Shown here one piece after another: positions 11,173 through 21,782 of a stretch of 64,000 nucleotides of DNA. Made by a program: the position numbers and the translations under genes. The DNA is from Drosophila persimilis (lineage: Eukaryota > Arthropoda > Insecta > Diptera > Drosophilidae), in assembly GCF_003286085.1 (NCBI RefSeq), contig NW_020825313.1, positions 4,092,001-4,156,000 of the forward strand, read 5' to 3'. Every line of letters starts with the position of its first letter. The first letter of the stretch is position 1. A model generated the notes under the pieces. That model saw only the letters and a program-made list of their open reading frames with translations, was not told where the DNA came from and searched no databases.

Positions 11173-11466
11173 TTGGGCTTGGAAGAGGCAGAGGCGGGCG
11201 TACTGCTCACAGCGTTCGAGGAGATGCCCGAGCTGAACGTGTTGCAGGAGGAACAGGCATGGCCAATCGCCCCAGTCGCCTGGCGGGTAAGCACGCCTGA
11301 CCGCCGCATCCCGCCAAGCCTGCTGGATGGCGCCAGCGCTCAGGCAAACGCGGCGCGGCACGGGCGCAGCCGGGTCCGCAGCCTAGAATACCACGACGGC
11401 CAACGCTTCCGCGTGTCTATCAGCGGAAATTTGGTGCGCATTTCACCGCGCCCCACCCCGAAGTAG
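11173..11466 (+). CDS. G2 3' small frame, open in the duplicate
   Basis: A ~97-codon open stretch with no ATG at its front ends nine bases before the LTR. It contains an acidic leucine-rich start (GLEEAEAGVLLTAFEEMPEL) and a basic end (RFRVSISGNLVRISPRP). In the first copy one base is missing near 7770. Its position after pol suggests a C-terminal pol extension or a small 3' protein. I do not recognise it. Confidence 0.4.
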   Translation: MGLEEAEAGVLLTAFEEMPELNVLQEEQAWPIAPVAWRVSTPDRRIPPSLLDGASAQANAARHGRSRVRSLEYHDGQRFRVSISGNLVRISPRPTPK

Positions 11467-11474
11467 GAAGGGAG

Positions 11475-12564
11475 TGTGAAGGCACACAAAAGAGAACCAA
11501 CACGAAAGAGAGACGCATACTACGCAGCAAAGAGAGCCAGCAGGAAAGAGAGCGAAGCGGCAGAGAAGCCGTCGATCGGTCTTACGCCCACGCAGCCGAG
11601 GGAGAGAGCCGACGGCGAACCATGCAAACACCCCCGAGCCGAGGCGGCAGCCGAAAGCTGAGCAGCAGCGAAGCGGCAGAGAAGCTGCAAAAAAGAAAAG
11701 CAGAGGCCTGGCACGGGCCAGCGCGGGCCAGGCTCGGGAGTGATCTCCAAGGGCTGAACCAGAACGGTTAGAAAAAAATAAACAGTGCACCGACCCCGCG
11801 AGAAGTGAAAGAAATATATAAGTCGTGACCACCGTGACGAGGACCGGCCGCCGGACCCAAGGAAGGGAAAGCAAGGGTGAGCCACTTCACGTATGTGAGC
11901 TCTGGGGGGGATAGATCGGTGCAGTAGGCAGGGTGTAAGCTCAGGAGTATAAGTTTCCCAAAATGTTAAATGCGTATCGAAATCCACATGGTAGCTATTA
12001 AATTTTTGTCGTTTATTCCCCCACAATAAAGACACCCACCTCAACCCACCGGTTTCAGAACTTTCGCACGTAGGAGTCCCTCAGCCCCTCCCCCTCTCAT
12101 CCCTATTCCCTGGGGCCCGGCGAACTGGATGTGAGTCGTGGATCATGCGGCATCCACCAAGCTGGGCTTCCCTTTCCCATACCTTTCTCCCCTGGGGACC
12201 CGGCGATGCTGGATGTGAGTCGTGGATTCACGCGGCATCCGCAAAGCTGGGTTCCCTCTCCTACACCCTCGCCCTGGGGACCCGGCGACGCAGATGTGAG
12301 TCGTGAATCATGCGGCATCTGCTAAGCTGGGCCCCCCTCTCCCCTACCCTTCCGACCCCTGACCCAAACCCCCTCCTCCCGCCACGCATGACCCCCAACG
12401 CACGTCTCTGCAGCTCCCCAAGCACGGGTTCACCCACGCCACGGGTGCGCTTTCGCTGCGAACGGCTTTCCCCTTAGGTCCTCACACAACAAATTTTGCT
12501 GTGGGGAAGGACCGGGCCCTGGACAGACTGAGAAGCTGTACCTCGGCCTGAGAACTTCCTTACA
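11475..12564 (+). repeat. G2 3' LTR, second copy
   Basis: Same start (TGTGAAGGCACAC), TATA box (11815) and AATAAA (12025) as the first LTR. It carries three rather than two ~70-bp GATGTGAGTCGTGG units (12128-12330), which accounts for most of the extra length. Confidence 0.65.
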
Positions 12565-13084
12565 ATGTCTAACAGCAAAGAAAAAGTTTTACCTGTTTTT
12601 CATTATTTAATTTAATGAAGATCCTGAGATCCAAATTTACCGAGTGTACATTAATCTTGTTCGCTTTTGAATATCTTAACGAGAGTTCTTGTTTTCCGAG
12701 GTACTTTGGGTAACTCAAACATGGCTGTTGTTATTATTATTGTGGCTTTTGAAGTCTCGGTTGCAATTGTTTCTTCCTCGGTTATAGCCACGGAAACTTC
12801 CTCTGAAATTTGTTCTATTATTGCAGTGTAGTTGGAGTAATTTTGGTAGTGATAATTACCTCGACCGCTAAGGACCCATTGGAAACAGCGGAAATTATCA
12901 CCTCTACTATTTCTACCTCTATGATATAATGCAGTATGTATTTGCTAATAGCTTCATTCATTTTTTAAAATGTGCTTGATTCAAGAATTGTTCTTAGTCT
13001 ACCATGTTCACATTTTTTGACCATGAGGAGAACATGCATTGTGGTGCTCAAGCATTGACGGCGATTGTAAGATAGCAATATTGG
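12565..13084 (-). pseudogene. gag: Antisense gag nucleocapsid fragment, second duplicate and continuation
   Basis: This repeats 8992-9281 and then continues beyond 12853, where minus-strand codons give further RG-rich sequence (HRGRNSRGDNF). Stop codons and frame changes break it. From about 12960 to 13084 I see nothing codable. Confidence 0.5.
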
Positions 13085-13391
13085 ATCATCAATGACAAGA
13101 CAATGGCTAGAAGCATCATTTACAGCTGTGTTAGATGCACCAAGGCTAGACCAAAGCTGATGCACCAGATCATGAGCAACCTTCCAGCACAAAGAGTCAC
13201 ACACGCACGCCCATTTCTTAATGCAGGCATTGACTACTGTGCACCAAATTCAATCCACCATAAGATCCGAGTAAAAAGACAAGATAAGTCATATTTCGAC
13301 GTGTTCCGCTGCTATTCACAAAGGCAGTGCACTTGGAGCTGTCGACAGATGCATTCTTGGCAGATGTGGGAGGTGCCAAACTATTCATTTT
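13085..13391 (+). pseudogene. pol: B4 BEL/Pao integrase, first part
   Basis: Encodes the end of the integrase zinc domain (CVRCTKARPKLMHQIMSNLP) and the first catalytic motif (NAGIDYCAP), then, after frame slips, residues matching the KAVHLEL and TDAFLA blocks of BEL integrases. A DINE interrupts it at 13392 and the second half resumes at 14266. About 80 residues, including the second Asp and the Glu, are missing. Confidence 0.7.
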
Positions 13392-14265
13392 GCAGACGCC
13401 GCTATTATTGAAAGACACTACAAAGAGTGCGTGCGAGAGAGACAGAAAATCAGTCTGAGCGTGACGTCGGGCGCTGCGTAGCCTCTGCAAATTGATTTGC
13501 TGCTTTTGGCTACAAAAATTATCCGAACTGAATCAGATTCAGCAACCGGATAGATATGGTCATTCTCTATGATTGTGCGTTTTCTCGAATCTGCAATATT
13601 GTGAATGCAACAGATTTTCGTTCTTTGTAGGGGCGGAAGGGGGTGGGGCGAAATTGAGACACAAAACGGTCAAGGTCCGATATCACAGGAGTGTGGATAC
13701 CAAATTTGGTTGCTCTGGCTCTTATAGGTTCTGAGATCCTTGAACTCATATTTTGCAATTGGCAAAACCGACCATGAAACCTGTGTGTTAGACAGAGACA
13801 GAGCGAGAAAAAATAAAATTGTTTTCTTGATTTTGGCTATAAAAACTATACGATCTGGTTCAGATTGCGCACTCTAGAAGATATAGTTAACCTCTACGAT
13901 TCTGCGCTTTTAGTTTTCTCGTATCGTCGAAATTGTGGATGCCACAGATTTTCGCCTTTTGTGGGGGCGGAAGTGGGCGGGGCGAAGTTTTGAAATATTT
14001 TTGTAGCAGTGACATATCACAGCAGTCCGGATGTAAAATGTCGTTGCTCTAGCTCTTATAGTCTTTGAGCACTAGGCGATGATAGGGTCGGACAGACGGA
14101 CGGACGGACAGACAGACATGGCTCAATCGACTCGGCTATTGATGCTGATCAAGAAAATATATACTTTATGGGGTCGGAAACGATTCCTTCTGGACGTTAC
14201 GCACATCCACTTTTACCACAAATTTAATATACCCCAATACTCATTTTGAGTATCGGGTATAAAAA
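13392..14265 (+). mobile_element. DINE insertion inside B4 integrase
   Basis: Starts at GCAGACGCCGCT (internal to the full DINE at 46557) and ends GAGTATCGGGTATAAAAA. It contains the (GACGGACA)n block at 14093-14117. The flanks are two parts of one BEL integrase in the same orientation. Confidence 0.85.
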
Positions 14266-14646
14266 GTTGTTGACATTGGAAGAACGAAACCCAAAATCGA
14301 AATTGAAGCGATTCTCAATTCTCGACCCATCACTCCAATGTCAATTGTTCCCACTGATACAACAGCGCTCAACCCAGGACACTTCTTGATTGGTGAACCA
14401 TTGACAACGCCACCTGACGTCAATACTGATCATCAAGGAAAACCATTGGTAAGGCGCTGGTTAGAAGTGCAAGCTCGGCATATGTGGCAGACCGCTTCAC
14501 CAATCGTACCTGAAGGATTATTAGTTTTGCTGAATATCTTCCAGTAATGAAATGGCCAATGAGTGGCATCATTAAGACATATCCTGGATAGGACAACCAC
14601 GTACGATTGGTTGACATTATGACAGCTTCTGGCGTTTCAACATGTG
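14266..14646 (+). pseudogene. pol: B4 BEL/Pao integrase C-terminus
   Basis: Residues IEAILNSRPITPMSI, NPGHFLIGEPLTTPPD and, after a frame slip, IIKTYPG and VDIMTASGVST are the conserved C-terminal blocks of BEL/Pao pol. Several stops interrupt the frame. It is cut at 14649 by the G4 LTR. Confidence 0.75.
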
Positions 14647-14648
14647 TA

Positions 14649-14973
14649 AGTTAACAAATTTTAACCAAATTTCAGATCGCTGAGTAGGCAGATTCACTGA
14701 CCGTGGGAGCGCGCCCGGCGAGACCGCCGGATGCCGTCCTGCATCGGATACCAGATACGAGGCGCAAAGCGTTTCTGCTGATCTGCGACGGGCCTGACGG
14801 ACGATGAGCGAGGGCTCAAGATCGGGAGTTTGGGTATCAAAGGTTTAGTTTTATATTGATCAGCCGAGTGGCCGCAACATATTTTGGTGTTGGCCTTGTC
14901 TTCTATATTAACTCATAATAATGAACAAAGTATTTACCATATTATTCAAAATAACATTAAAACTTATTATTAC
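14649..14973 (+). repeat. G4 gypsy-clade 5' LTR (325 bp)
   Basis: Begins AGTTAAC, as gypsy-clade elements do, and ends TTATTAC immediately before a primer-binding site. The preceding bases TGTGTA fit the alternating pyrimidine-purine target of that clade. It lies in the last codons of B4 pol, so it inserted there. Confidence 0.6.
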
Positions 14974-14991
14974 TGGCACCCAACGTGAATG
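14974..14991 (+). promoter_or_regulatory. G4 primer-binding site
   Basis: TGGCACCCAACGTGAATG resembles the TGGCGCCCAACGTGGGG site that pairs with the 3' end of tRNA-Lys in gypsy-like elements; a few bases have decayed. Confidence 0.6.
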
Positions 14992-15183
14992 AACCGCCCC
15001 CGACATAATTATAGTGCGGAGACAACACCCGCTATAGTGTAAATCTGCAAAAGTATTGAGTGCAGAGACAACGCCTGCAAAAAAAGATAGAGAAAATATT
15101 CGGTCAACAAATAAAACCGGATAGAAAAGAAATTAGAACGAAAAATCTGCAACAAATGAGTGCGGAGACAACGCCCGCTCAAC
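14992..15183 (+). other. G4 leader (5' UTR) with internal repeats
   Basis: Noncoding sequence with three loose copies of GTGCGGAGACAACGCCCGC. It is interrupted at ~15184 by a DINE, and similar leader sequence reappears at 22037-22125. Confidence 0.5.
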
Positions 15184-15588
15184 CGACCGCAACTCTACAT
15201 TTATAGCCACTGCAAATTTATTTGTTCCTTTTGGCTGTAAAAATTATCCGATTTGATCCAGATTTAGCAATTCGGATATGGTCATTCCCTATGATTGTGC
15301 GTTTATAGTTTTCTCGTATCTTTAATATTGTGGAACACGACCTTTGTGGGCCGGAAAGGGGCGACATTTTGAAATACACGTGTTATAGTATAATCAAACA
15401 GGAGTGTGGATACCAAATTTGGTTACTCTAGCCTTAAGAGTCTCTGAGATTTGTGGATGCCCCAGATTTTCGTATTGTCTCTGAGATCTAGGCGCTCATT
15501 TTTCGCAATAGGCAAAGCCGACCATGAAACGTGTGTGTTAGAGAGAGGACAGAGCGAGAGAAAAGGAAATTGTTTTCTTCATTCTGGC
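15184..15588 (+). mobile_element. DINE left part, split by B1
   Basis: Left portion of a DINE copy ending ATTCTGGC exactly where the B1 LTR begins. The right portion resumes at 21783 with CTGGCTATAAT. In uninterrupted copies these read as one phrase (ATTCTGGCTATAATAATTATA). Confidence 0.85.
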
Positions 15589-15983
15589 TGTTCGGGCCAG
15601 CCGCTGAAGAATAACCGTAACTTTAACATTATTATTTTATGAGCAGAGAGAGCCGCCTATGTTATAAAACGTTGACTTTCTGCAGAGCTGCTGCGCTCTC
15701 CCGCTAAAGGGGCTCTCTGCCGCCGCCACTTCGGCAACTACTTTGATCTGCTGCCGCCACTTCGGCAATCACTTTGATCTAACGCCGTCGTCTATAGTTT
15801 TGTTCTATGCTAACCCCTCTGCGCATTGGTTGCATATCGATCTCGCATAAATTTTATCTGGCAATAGCAAGCAATCGGCTTCCGCTAAGCCACCAAGATT
15901 AAATACGAATTATAAAGTTTAACCCAAAATCTCTTTTCATTTTTGAAACACATAGGTGCCAAAAAAGCTTGGCATCTCAAACA
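15589..15983 (+). repeat. B1a 5' LTR
   Basis: TGTTCGGGCC...CTCAAACA, 395 bp. It includes a short direct repeat around GCCGCCACTTCGGCAA (twice). The mate is at 21411-21782. Confidence 0.95.
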
Positions 15984-16002
15984 TTGGTGACCCCCCGACG
16001 TG
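15984..16002 (+). promoter_or_regulatory. B1a primer-binding site
   Basis: TTGGTGACCCCCCGACGTG follows the LTR directly. The TGG start fits a tRNA 3' CCA; I have not assigned the tRNA. Confidence 0.7.
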
Positions 16003-16280
16003 ATATAAAACCATTGCTTAATAGCGTTCCGTTAAAACACTTATTAATTATACAATATTGTGTTGTTGGGTAGTTTAACTACCAACAAATACATTTGGGT
16101 GCACATTGAAAAACAGTTTAAAGTGCAAATTCAGTGAGAGTGCGGCTGGAATATTTATAGACAAATTCCGGTACTTTAAGCGTCGAATCTCTTATTCTCT
16201 GCGCAGCTGCAGCCGCGGTTCTTGACTTTTCGTGTCTTGCATTCTCGCTCTCGCGTCTATACAATTGCACAACGGTTAAC

Positions 16281-17112
16281 ATGGACAACGATCCGAATAC
16301 AGGCGCGGGCGGAAATATTGTGGTGGCTGATTCCAGACTGAGTCTGTATAAGCGTAAAAGTCAGTCATTATATGATCGATTGCACAGGCTTGGCGAATCC
16401 TTCGCGGGGAATAAAATCGATAAGCTGACCGCCGCGGAAGTCGAGGTGCGCCTTGATATGTTGGCAGAAATTCGAGAGGAATTTAATAAAGCCCATAATG
16501 AATTGGAGGCTCTCGATCAAAACGAGATTGGGAGTGAGCTGCGCGAAATCTTCGATACTCTTTTCATATCGTTGAAAGCTGAGTTGCTGGCTGCTGTTGA
16601 AGTAAGCCAGTCACACGCCGCTGCCCATTCAACGACTCTGCCAAGCCATTCCGGACATAGTACCATCATCATTGCTCACAAGCATCGACTTCCTGAGCTG
16701 AAGGTGCCTAAGTTTTCTGGTGGATACTTCGAGTTCTCGGATTTTATGGCAATGTTCAAATCGGTGATTGAAGCGGATGCGGATCTCAGTGACATCGAGA
16801 AATTCCAGCACCTTCGCTCTTGCCTCGCTGATGCGGCTTTGGATTCGGTTCTATCGTTGGAGCTCTCCAGTGCCAATTATCGTGCGGCTCTGGATATACT
16901 TAATAAACGCTTTAATAACAAAAGACTTGTTTTCCAGGCACACATCAAGAAGATTCTTGGGCTAAATAGGGTAGACTCGCCTTCTGCTAAAAGGCTTCGG
17001 GAGTTTTCGGATGCAGTCAATTTACACATGCGAGCGTTGCAGACATTGGAAACTGCAGAGGAGATTTCAGGATTCATGGTCATCAACATGCTGCTGCAGA
17101 AGTTGGAGTCGA
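16281..17112 (+). pseudogene. gag: B1a gag, N-terminal and capsid-like region
   Basis: A clear ATG at 16281 follows ~280 bp of leader. The N-terminus is charged and predicted helical (YKRKSQSLYDRLHRL; EIREEFNKAHNELEALD). It is followed by the BEL gag signature LPELKVPKFSGG with FSDFMAMFKSVIEAD, then LRSCLADAALDSV and AALDILNKRFNN. Near 17113 this copy is 4 bp short relative to the minus-strand copy, which throws the frame before the nucleocapsid. The open frame runs on out of frame to 17294. Confidence 0.85.
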
Positions 17113-17618
17113 ATACTCCAAATGGGAGGAGCACACATCGTCGGATGCTATACCTACCGCAGAGGAATTCTTCGAATTCTTGCAGCAACGCTGCCAGAAA
17201 ATGGAGCGATTGGAATATGCTACAGCGACACACGCTAGTAGCGATCAGGTGGGAAAAAACCATTCCTATACGCAGGTTAAGAAAACGTTTGTAGCTTCCA
17301 ACTCTTCCGCCGACCCGTCTGTATGCGTCTTTTGCCACTCAGCGGGCCATGGAATATACTCGTGCAAGATATTCGGAAATCTCTCACCGTTGCTGCGCCA
17401 CAAAGAAGTGAAGAAGCTTTCCCTATGCTTCAATTGCCTCAAACCGGGGCACCGGACCCGCGCATGCAATAGTGGAAAATGTCGAGTATGCGGCGGTAGG
17501 CATCATAGTTTGTTGCACTTCGATAGTATACAGCCCACAACACAAGGCTGCCCAGGTATTACTACTCCCGATCTGGCCGTTCAACCGGACACTCTTTCCG
17601 TTGCTCAAAATTCGAGCT
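17113..17618 (+). pseudogene. gag: B1a gag nucleocapsid with zinc knuckles
   Basis: In the shifted frame the protein continues EEFFEFLQQRCQKMERLEY. It then has cysteine motifs: CVFCHSAGHGIYSC, a CCHC knuckle CFNCLKPGHRTRAC, and CRVCGGRHHSLLH. These are nucleic-acid-binding knuckles of BEL gag. The frame stops at 17618 and the protease is in another frame. The other B1 copy has lost all three motifs by a ~215-bp deletion. Confidence 0.85.
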
Positions 17619-18864
17619 AGCAGCTCGTCTCTACCTTCGTCTACCTCTCTTGCTGCCCAAGGTCTTCACTCTGATGTCGTGCTTCTGGCTACAGCCGTGG
17701 TTCTCGTGAAGAATCGGTCTGGCGTTTTAGTTCCTTGTCGTGCCATCTTAGATTCAGGATCGCAGCTGCATCTCGTCACATCCAGGTTCGCCCAGCAGCT
17801 TAGGAGAACTCAATCGTCTGCACTTGTGTCTGGACTGGGCGATACCAGCGTTTCTACTGAGGGATCCACCATAAGCATTTGTATGCATTCTCGCACCTCT
17901 GCTTACACAACTACGCTTACTGCTCTCATCGCCCCCACGATTACCGATTCTCAACCAAGTATGGCAGTAAATGTATCCGATTGGCGTATTCCATCTAACA
18001 TTCAGCTCGCTGATCCTGCATTTTTCAATCCTCAACGGGTTGATCTTCTCATTGGTGCGAGCGTTTTTTATGATCTCCTCTGCGTAGGGCAAATCCAACT
18101 CACCGATGGACTGCCTCTTCTGCAGCAGACCCGGCTTGGGTGGATCGTATCTGGCGGTATACAGAAGGTATCAAGCTCGGCGCTTTTGGCCACGCACAAT
18201 TGTCCAGATTTGATAGCTGAGATGGAAGCAAGGCTGGATAAAACTCTTCGTATGTTTTGGGAAGTCGAGAATTGTGTGGAGGCTGGTTTGAATACCAAAG
18301 AAGAAGACGATTGTGAAGCACATTTCGTAAGCCACCTTTCACGGTTGCCGTTCGGGGAGTATGCAGTTCGTCTGCCGCTAAATAACAATACTGATCGTTT
18401 TGGAGAATCTTATGCTCAGGCTTATCGACGGTTCATCAGTCTGGAGCGAAAACTGGAGCGTAATCCTACACTCAAGGAGCGGTATTCCGCCTTTATGAGG
18501 GAGTACATTGATTTGCATCATATGCACCAAGTCAACCCTGATTCCCGTAGCCTCTGCAAATATTTCTTGCCTCATCACTGTGTCCTAAAGGAGGGCAGTA
18601 CGACGACAAAACTCCGTGTCGTTTTCGATGGATCCGCAGCTACATCAACTGGATATTCTCTAAATGATGTGATGATGACAGGCCCTGTTATTCAGCCTGC
18701 ATTGTTTAACATTTTGATTCGCTTTCGAACATATCCAGTCGCTCTCACTGGGGACATTTGTAAAATGTACCGTTGCGTACGAGTGTCTCCACCCGACAAT
18801 TTGTATCAGTGCATCTTATGGCGAGATTCCATGGAGTCCGAGGTTCAAGTCTACACATTACACC
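17619..18864 (+). CDS. pol: B1a protease and N-terminal reverse transcriptase
   Basis: The open stretch encodes an aspartic protease with catalytic DSG at 17751-17759 (AILDSGSQLHLV), then DWRIPSNIQLADPAFFNP and the DLLIGASVF block. A linker with GEYAVRLPL follows, then the first RT motifs: LRVVFDGSA and DICKMYRCVRV. This matches the Peptidase_A17 plus RT order of BEL/Pao. A 2-bp loss near 18864, relative to the minus-strand copy, ends the true frame before the YVDD box. Confidence 0.85.
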
Positions 18865-20100
18865 GTCACATACGGGACGAGGGCTGCATCATTTTTAGCG
18901 GTCCGCGCAATGCACCAGCTGGCCATCGACGAGGGTGAATCCTACCCTCTTGGCTCAGCTGCTCTGTGGCAGGAGTTTTACGTGGATGACCTTATTTCGG
19001 GCGGTAATTCGGTCGCACAGGTCATGGACAAGATGCACCAAACATCAGCTTTACTGTCCCGTGGTAATTTTAGACTTAGGAAATGGTGCTCCAGTCACCA
19101 GGAAGTACTTGAGGGAACCCCTGAAGATGACATAGAGAAGTTCCTAAAGTTTAATGATGGAAGCGACATAGCCAAAACTCTCGGCTTAGCGTGGGACCCT
19201 GCTTCGGATCAGCTGCTTTTTGCCTTGTCCGCACTAGACACAAACTCAAATCCATCAAAGCGGTCGGTTTTATCTACGATTGCGCGATTCTACGACCCTC
19301 TTGGATTGATAAATCCAGTAATTGTCAGGTGCAAAATCTTCCTTCAGCAGCTTTGGAGAGAAAATTTGGATTGGGATGAAAGCCTACCCTCAGCGTTGCA
19401 TTCAACTTGGATGGACTTGAGAAATAGTTTGGCAAGCATTTCTCGGATCTCATTTCCTCGCTTGGTTCTTCGTTCTAGTGTGGCTACAGAAGTTCACGGA
19501 TTCTGTGATGCCAGCTTAGAAGCATATGGCGCTTGCGTGTATGTCGTGTCCAGGGAAGCCCAGTCTTCGAGCCACGTTTTGTGCTCAAAGTCGCGAGTGG
19601 CGCCGCTAAAGACTATATCGATTCCTAAGCTGGAATTAAGTGGAGCCCATTTGCTTGCGAAAATCATGCAGAATGTAAAGGACATGGGAATCTTTACAGG
19701 TCGTTTCTATTGCTGGTCGGATTCGTCAACAGCATTATCTGGGATTAGGGACGAGCCAGCTAAATTTCAAGTTTTCGTGGCAAATCGAGTGGCATCAATT
19801 CAGGAGTTGACGGCAGCCATGGATTGGTGCTATGTTCCCACATCTTTAAATCCTGCTGATATTCTCTCGAGAGGCTCGCTTACCAACCATCTTATCCAGT
19901 CAGAGCTATGGTTTCACGGCCCATCCTTTTTGCTAGGCTCCAAGGATAAGTGGCCTGTATCTCCATCTAACAACATAGCAACATTGGAGCTTCGCAAGAG
20001 AGGATTGCTAATCACGTCTCCACATGCCGATCTCACGTCCGGATGCAAATTTGCGAACTCATTCTTTCGCATGCAGCGCACATTCGCCTACATACATTAA
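18865..20100 (+). CDS. pol: B1a RT palm with YVDD and RNase H
   Basis: Contains the RT active site YVDD at 18979-18990 (EFYVDDLISGG), the LSTIARFYDPLGLINP block, and RNase H with HGFCDASLEAYGACV, IPKLELSGAHLLAK, YCWSDSSTALSGIRD and NPADILSRG. A TAA at 20098-20100 ends it; the minus-strand copy shares this stop, so the lesion predates both insertions or they share a source. Confidence 0.85.
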   Translation, partial: VTYGTRAASFLAVRAMHQLAIDEGESYPLGSAALWQEFYVDDLISGGNSVAQVMDKMHQTSALLSRGNFRLRKWCSSHQEVLEGTPEDDIEKFLKFNDGSDIAKTLGLAWDPASDQLLFALSALDTNSNPSKRSVLSTIARFYDPLGLINPVIVRCKIFLQQLWRENLDWDESLPSALHSTWMDLRNSLASISRISFPRLVLRSSVATEVHGFCDASLEAYGACVYVVSREAQSSSHVLCSKSRVAPLKTISIPKLELSGAHLLAKIMQNVKDMGIFTGRFYCWSDSSTALSGIRDEPAKFQVFVANRVASIQELTAAMDWCYVPTSLNPADILSRGSLTNHLIQSELWFHGPSFLLGSKDKWPVSPSNNIATLELRKRGLLITSPHADLTSGCKFANSFFRMQRTFAYIH

Positions 20101-20400
20101 TTTATACATCGTCTTAGGCATCCAGGACTCACCGTTTCTGATATTCGGCAAGGAACGCATCTTCTAATTCGACACATTCAGCTAGCAAATTTGTGGATGG
20201 ACATAAAGGAGATTGGTCGCAATGGTCAAGTCATGAAATCCAGTTCAATTAGTTCGCTCAACCCGTTCATCGATCATTCTGGACTACTTAGAGTTGGAGG
20301 TCGTCTTGGAAACTCATCACTAGGATTTGACGCTCAGCCCCCGCTCATTCTGCCAAAGGGACATTCCATTACCTTTGCGCTGATAAGATATTACGACTAG
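20101..20400 (+). pseudogene. pol: B1a integrase N-terminal region, damaged
   Basis: Encodes HPGLTVSDIRQGTHLLIRHIQL, LNPFIDHSGLLRVGGRLG and LPKGHSITFALI, normal BEL sequence before the integrase zinc domain. Immediately afterwards about 115-120 bp, including the His of the zinc site, are deleted relative to the minus-strand copy. Confidence 0.75.
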
Positions 20401-20407
20401 GCCGCGC

Positions 20408-21376
20408 ATGGTTGAACACATCATGGGAGACCTACCTAAGGAACGTTTAGAAGGATCTCGAGCTTTTGAAGTCACTGGAGTAGATTACTGTGGACCTTTT
20501 TTCTACCGATCAGAACTCCGCACAAGGCCTCCGATCAAGTGTTACATTAGCGTATTCATCTGCTTCACTTCTAAGGCTATACACATGGAGCTCGTAAAGG
20601 ATTTGACCACCGCATCGTTTCTAGGCGCACTAAAGCGTTTTACTTCCACTCGAGGAAGGCCAAGTAAAATTTGGTCGGACAATGCGACAAACTTCGTTGG
20701 GGCCAAGAACAAGCTTCTGGAGCTAAAGAAGCTTTGTCTGAGCGAACCCCATATGAAGGAGGTCCACGAATCCTGCTTGGCTGACTCGATCGACTGGCGT
20801 TTCATCCCACCTCGCTCTCCGCATTTTGGCGAGTTGTGGGAAGCGGCCGTGAAGACCGCAAAATATCACCTGTACCGCTCAGTTGGACCATCTGTGCTTA
20901 GCTTCGACAAGCTGCGCACTCTGATCTCTCAGATCACTGCAATTGTTAACTCTCGCCCTTTGCTCTCGCTTTCAGAAAATCCTGATGATTTAGACGTTTT
21001 GACTCCTGCTCATCTGCTTTTAGGCGGCCCCCATGAGCAAATCTTCGAGCCTGACCTAACGAAGCTGAACTATAATCGTCTGGATGGCTGGCAGCGGGTC
21101 ACCCAACTACAACAAATATTTTGGAGCCGTTGGCACGAAGAGTATCTCACTCTTTTGCAAGAGCGCGCGAAGTGGCGTACCCCCGCGCAAAACATCTGCA
21201 AGAACGACCTCGTTCTGGTGAAGGACGAAAATCTTCCTCCAATGCGTTGGCCACTTGTTAGAGTGGTCGATGTCGTTTTGGGCAAGGACGGAGTGTGTCG
21301 CGTCGCTGACCTGAAGACATCCTCAGGAAACATCAGGAGGGCCGTCACTCGGCTATGTTTGCTGCCCCTTAAGGAA
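20408..21376 (+). CDS. pol: B1a integrase core and C-terminus
   Basis: Open through the catalytic core: first Asp at 20483 (VTGVDYCGPFFY), second Asp at 20678 (WSDNATNFVGA) and Glu at 20840 (GELWEAAVK). SRPLLSLSENPDDLDVLTPA, HLLLGGP and a C-terminal region (VLVKDENLPPMRWPL) follow. The last residues approach the polypurine tract GCGGGGGGAAT just before the 3' LTR. The core is chemically complete but detached from its zinc domain. Confidence 0.85.
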
Positions 21377-21410
21377 TCTGGTGAGAGACTAGCTCCCAGC
21401 GGGGGGAATT

Positions 21411-21782
21411 TGGTCCGGCCAGCCGCTGAAGAATAACCGTAACTTTAACATTATTATTGTATGAGCAGAGAGAGCCGCCTATGTTGTAAATCGTTGACTT
21501 TCTGCAGAGCTGCTGCGCTCTCCCGCTAAAGGGGCTCTCTGCCGCCGCCACTTCGGCAACTACTTTGATCTGCTGCCGCCACTTCGGCAATCACTTTGAT
21601 CTAACGCCGTCGCCCCTCTGCGCATTGGTTGCATATCGATCTCGCATAAATTTTATCTGGCAATAGCAAGCAATCGGCTTCCGCTAAGCCACCAAGATTA
21701 AATACGAATTATAAAGTTTAACCCAAAATCTCTTTTCATTTTTGAAATACATAGGTGCCAAAAAAGCTTGGCATCTCAAACA
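21411..21782 (+). repeat. B1a 3' LTR
   Basis: Matches the 5' LTR; begins TGGTCCGGCC where the 5' LTR has TGTTCGGGCC, and lacks ~23 bp around 21612 (the TCTATAGTTTTG segment). Preceded by polypurine tract GCGGGGGGAAT. Confidence 0.95.

Larger units (their letters stand above)
5538..12853 (+). repeat. Tandem duplication of G2 pol, LTR and flank (3744 + 3572 bp)
   Basis: Sequence from 5538 to 9281 is repeated at 9282-12853. The junction reads TAGTGAT then GGGATGGCATCC, joining the downstream gag scrap directly to the middle of RT; the end of the unit is fixed by TAGTGAT at 12847-12853, followed by new sequence. Copy 2 differs by deletions of 7 bp (near 9291), 52 bp (near 9795), 1 bp (near 10706) and 196 bp (near 10826), and by ~84 extra bp in the LTR. 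Confidence 0.9.
15589..21782 (+). mobile_element. B1 BEL/Pao retrotransposon, full-length copy a (6194 bp)
   Basis: Both LTRs are present (15589-15983 and 21411-21782), with a primer-binding site, gag, protease, RT, RNase H and integrase between. A perfect 5-bp target-site duplication, CTGGC, flanks it (15584-15588 and 21783-21787). The coding region carries at least three frame lesions (near 17113, 17618 and 18864), a stop at 20098-20100 and a ~115-120 bp deletion near 20396, so the copy is dead. A second copy lies on the minus strand at 49239-55366. Confidence 0.95.

Noticed and set aside
14700..14800. Possible tRNA or structured RNA in the GC-rich segment
   Set aside because: GC-rich inverted words (GGCGAGACCGCC) are present but no cloverleaf or B-box fits; the segment is inside the G4 LTR.
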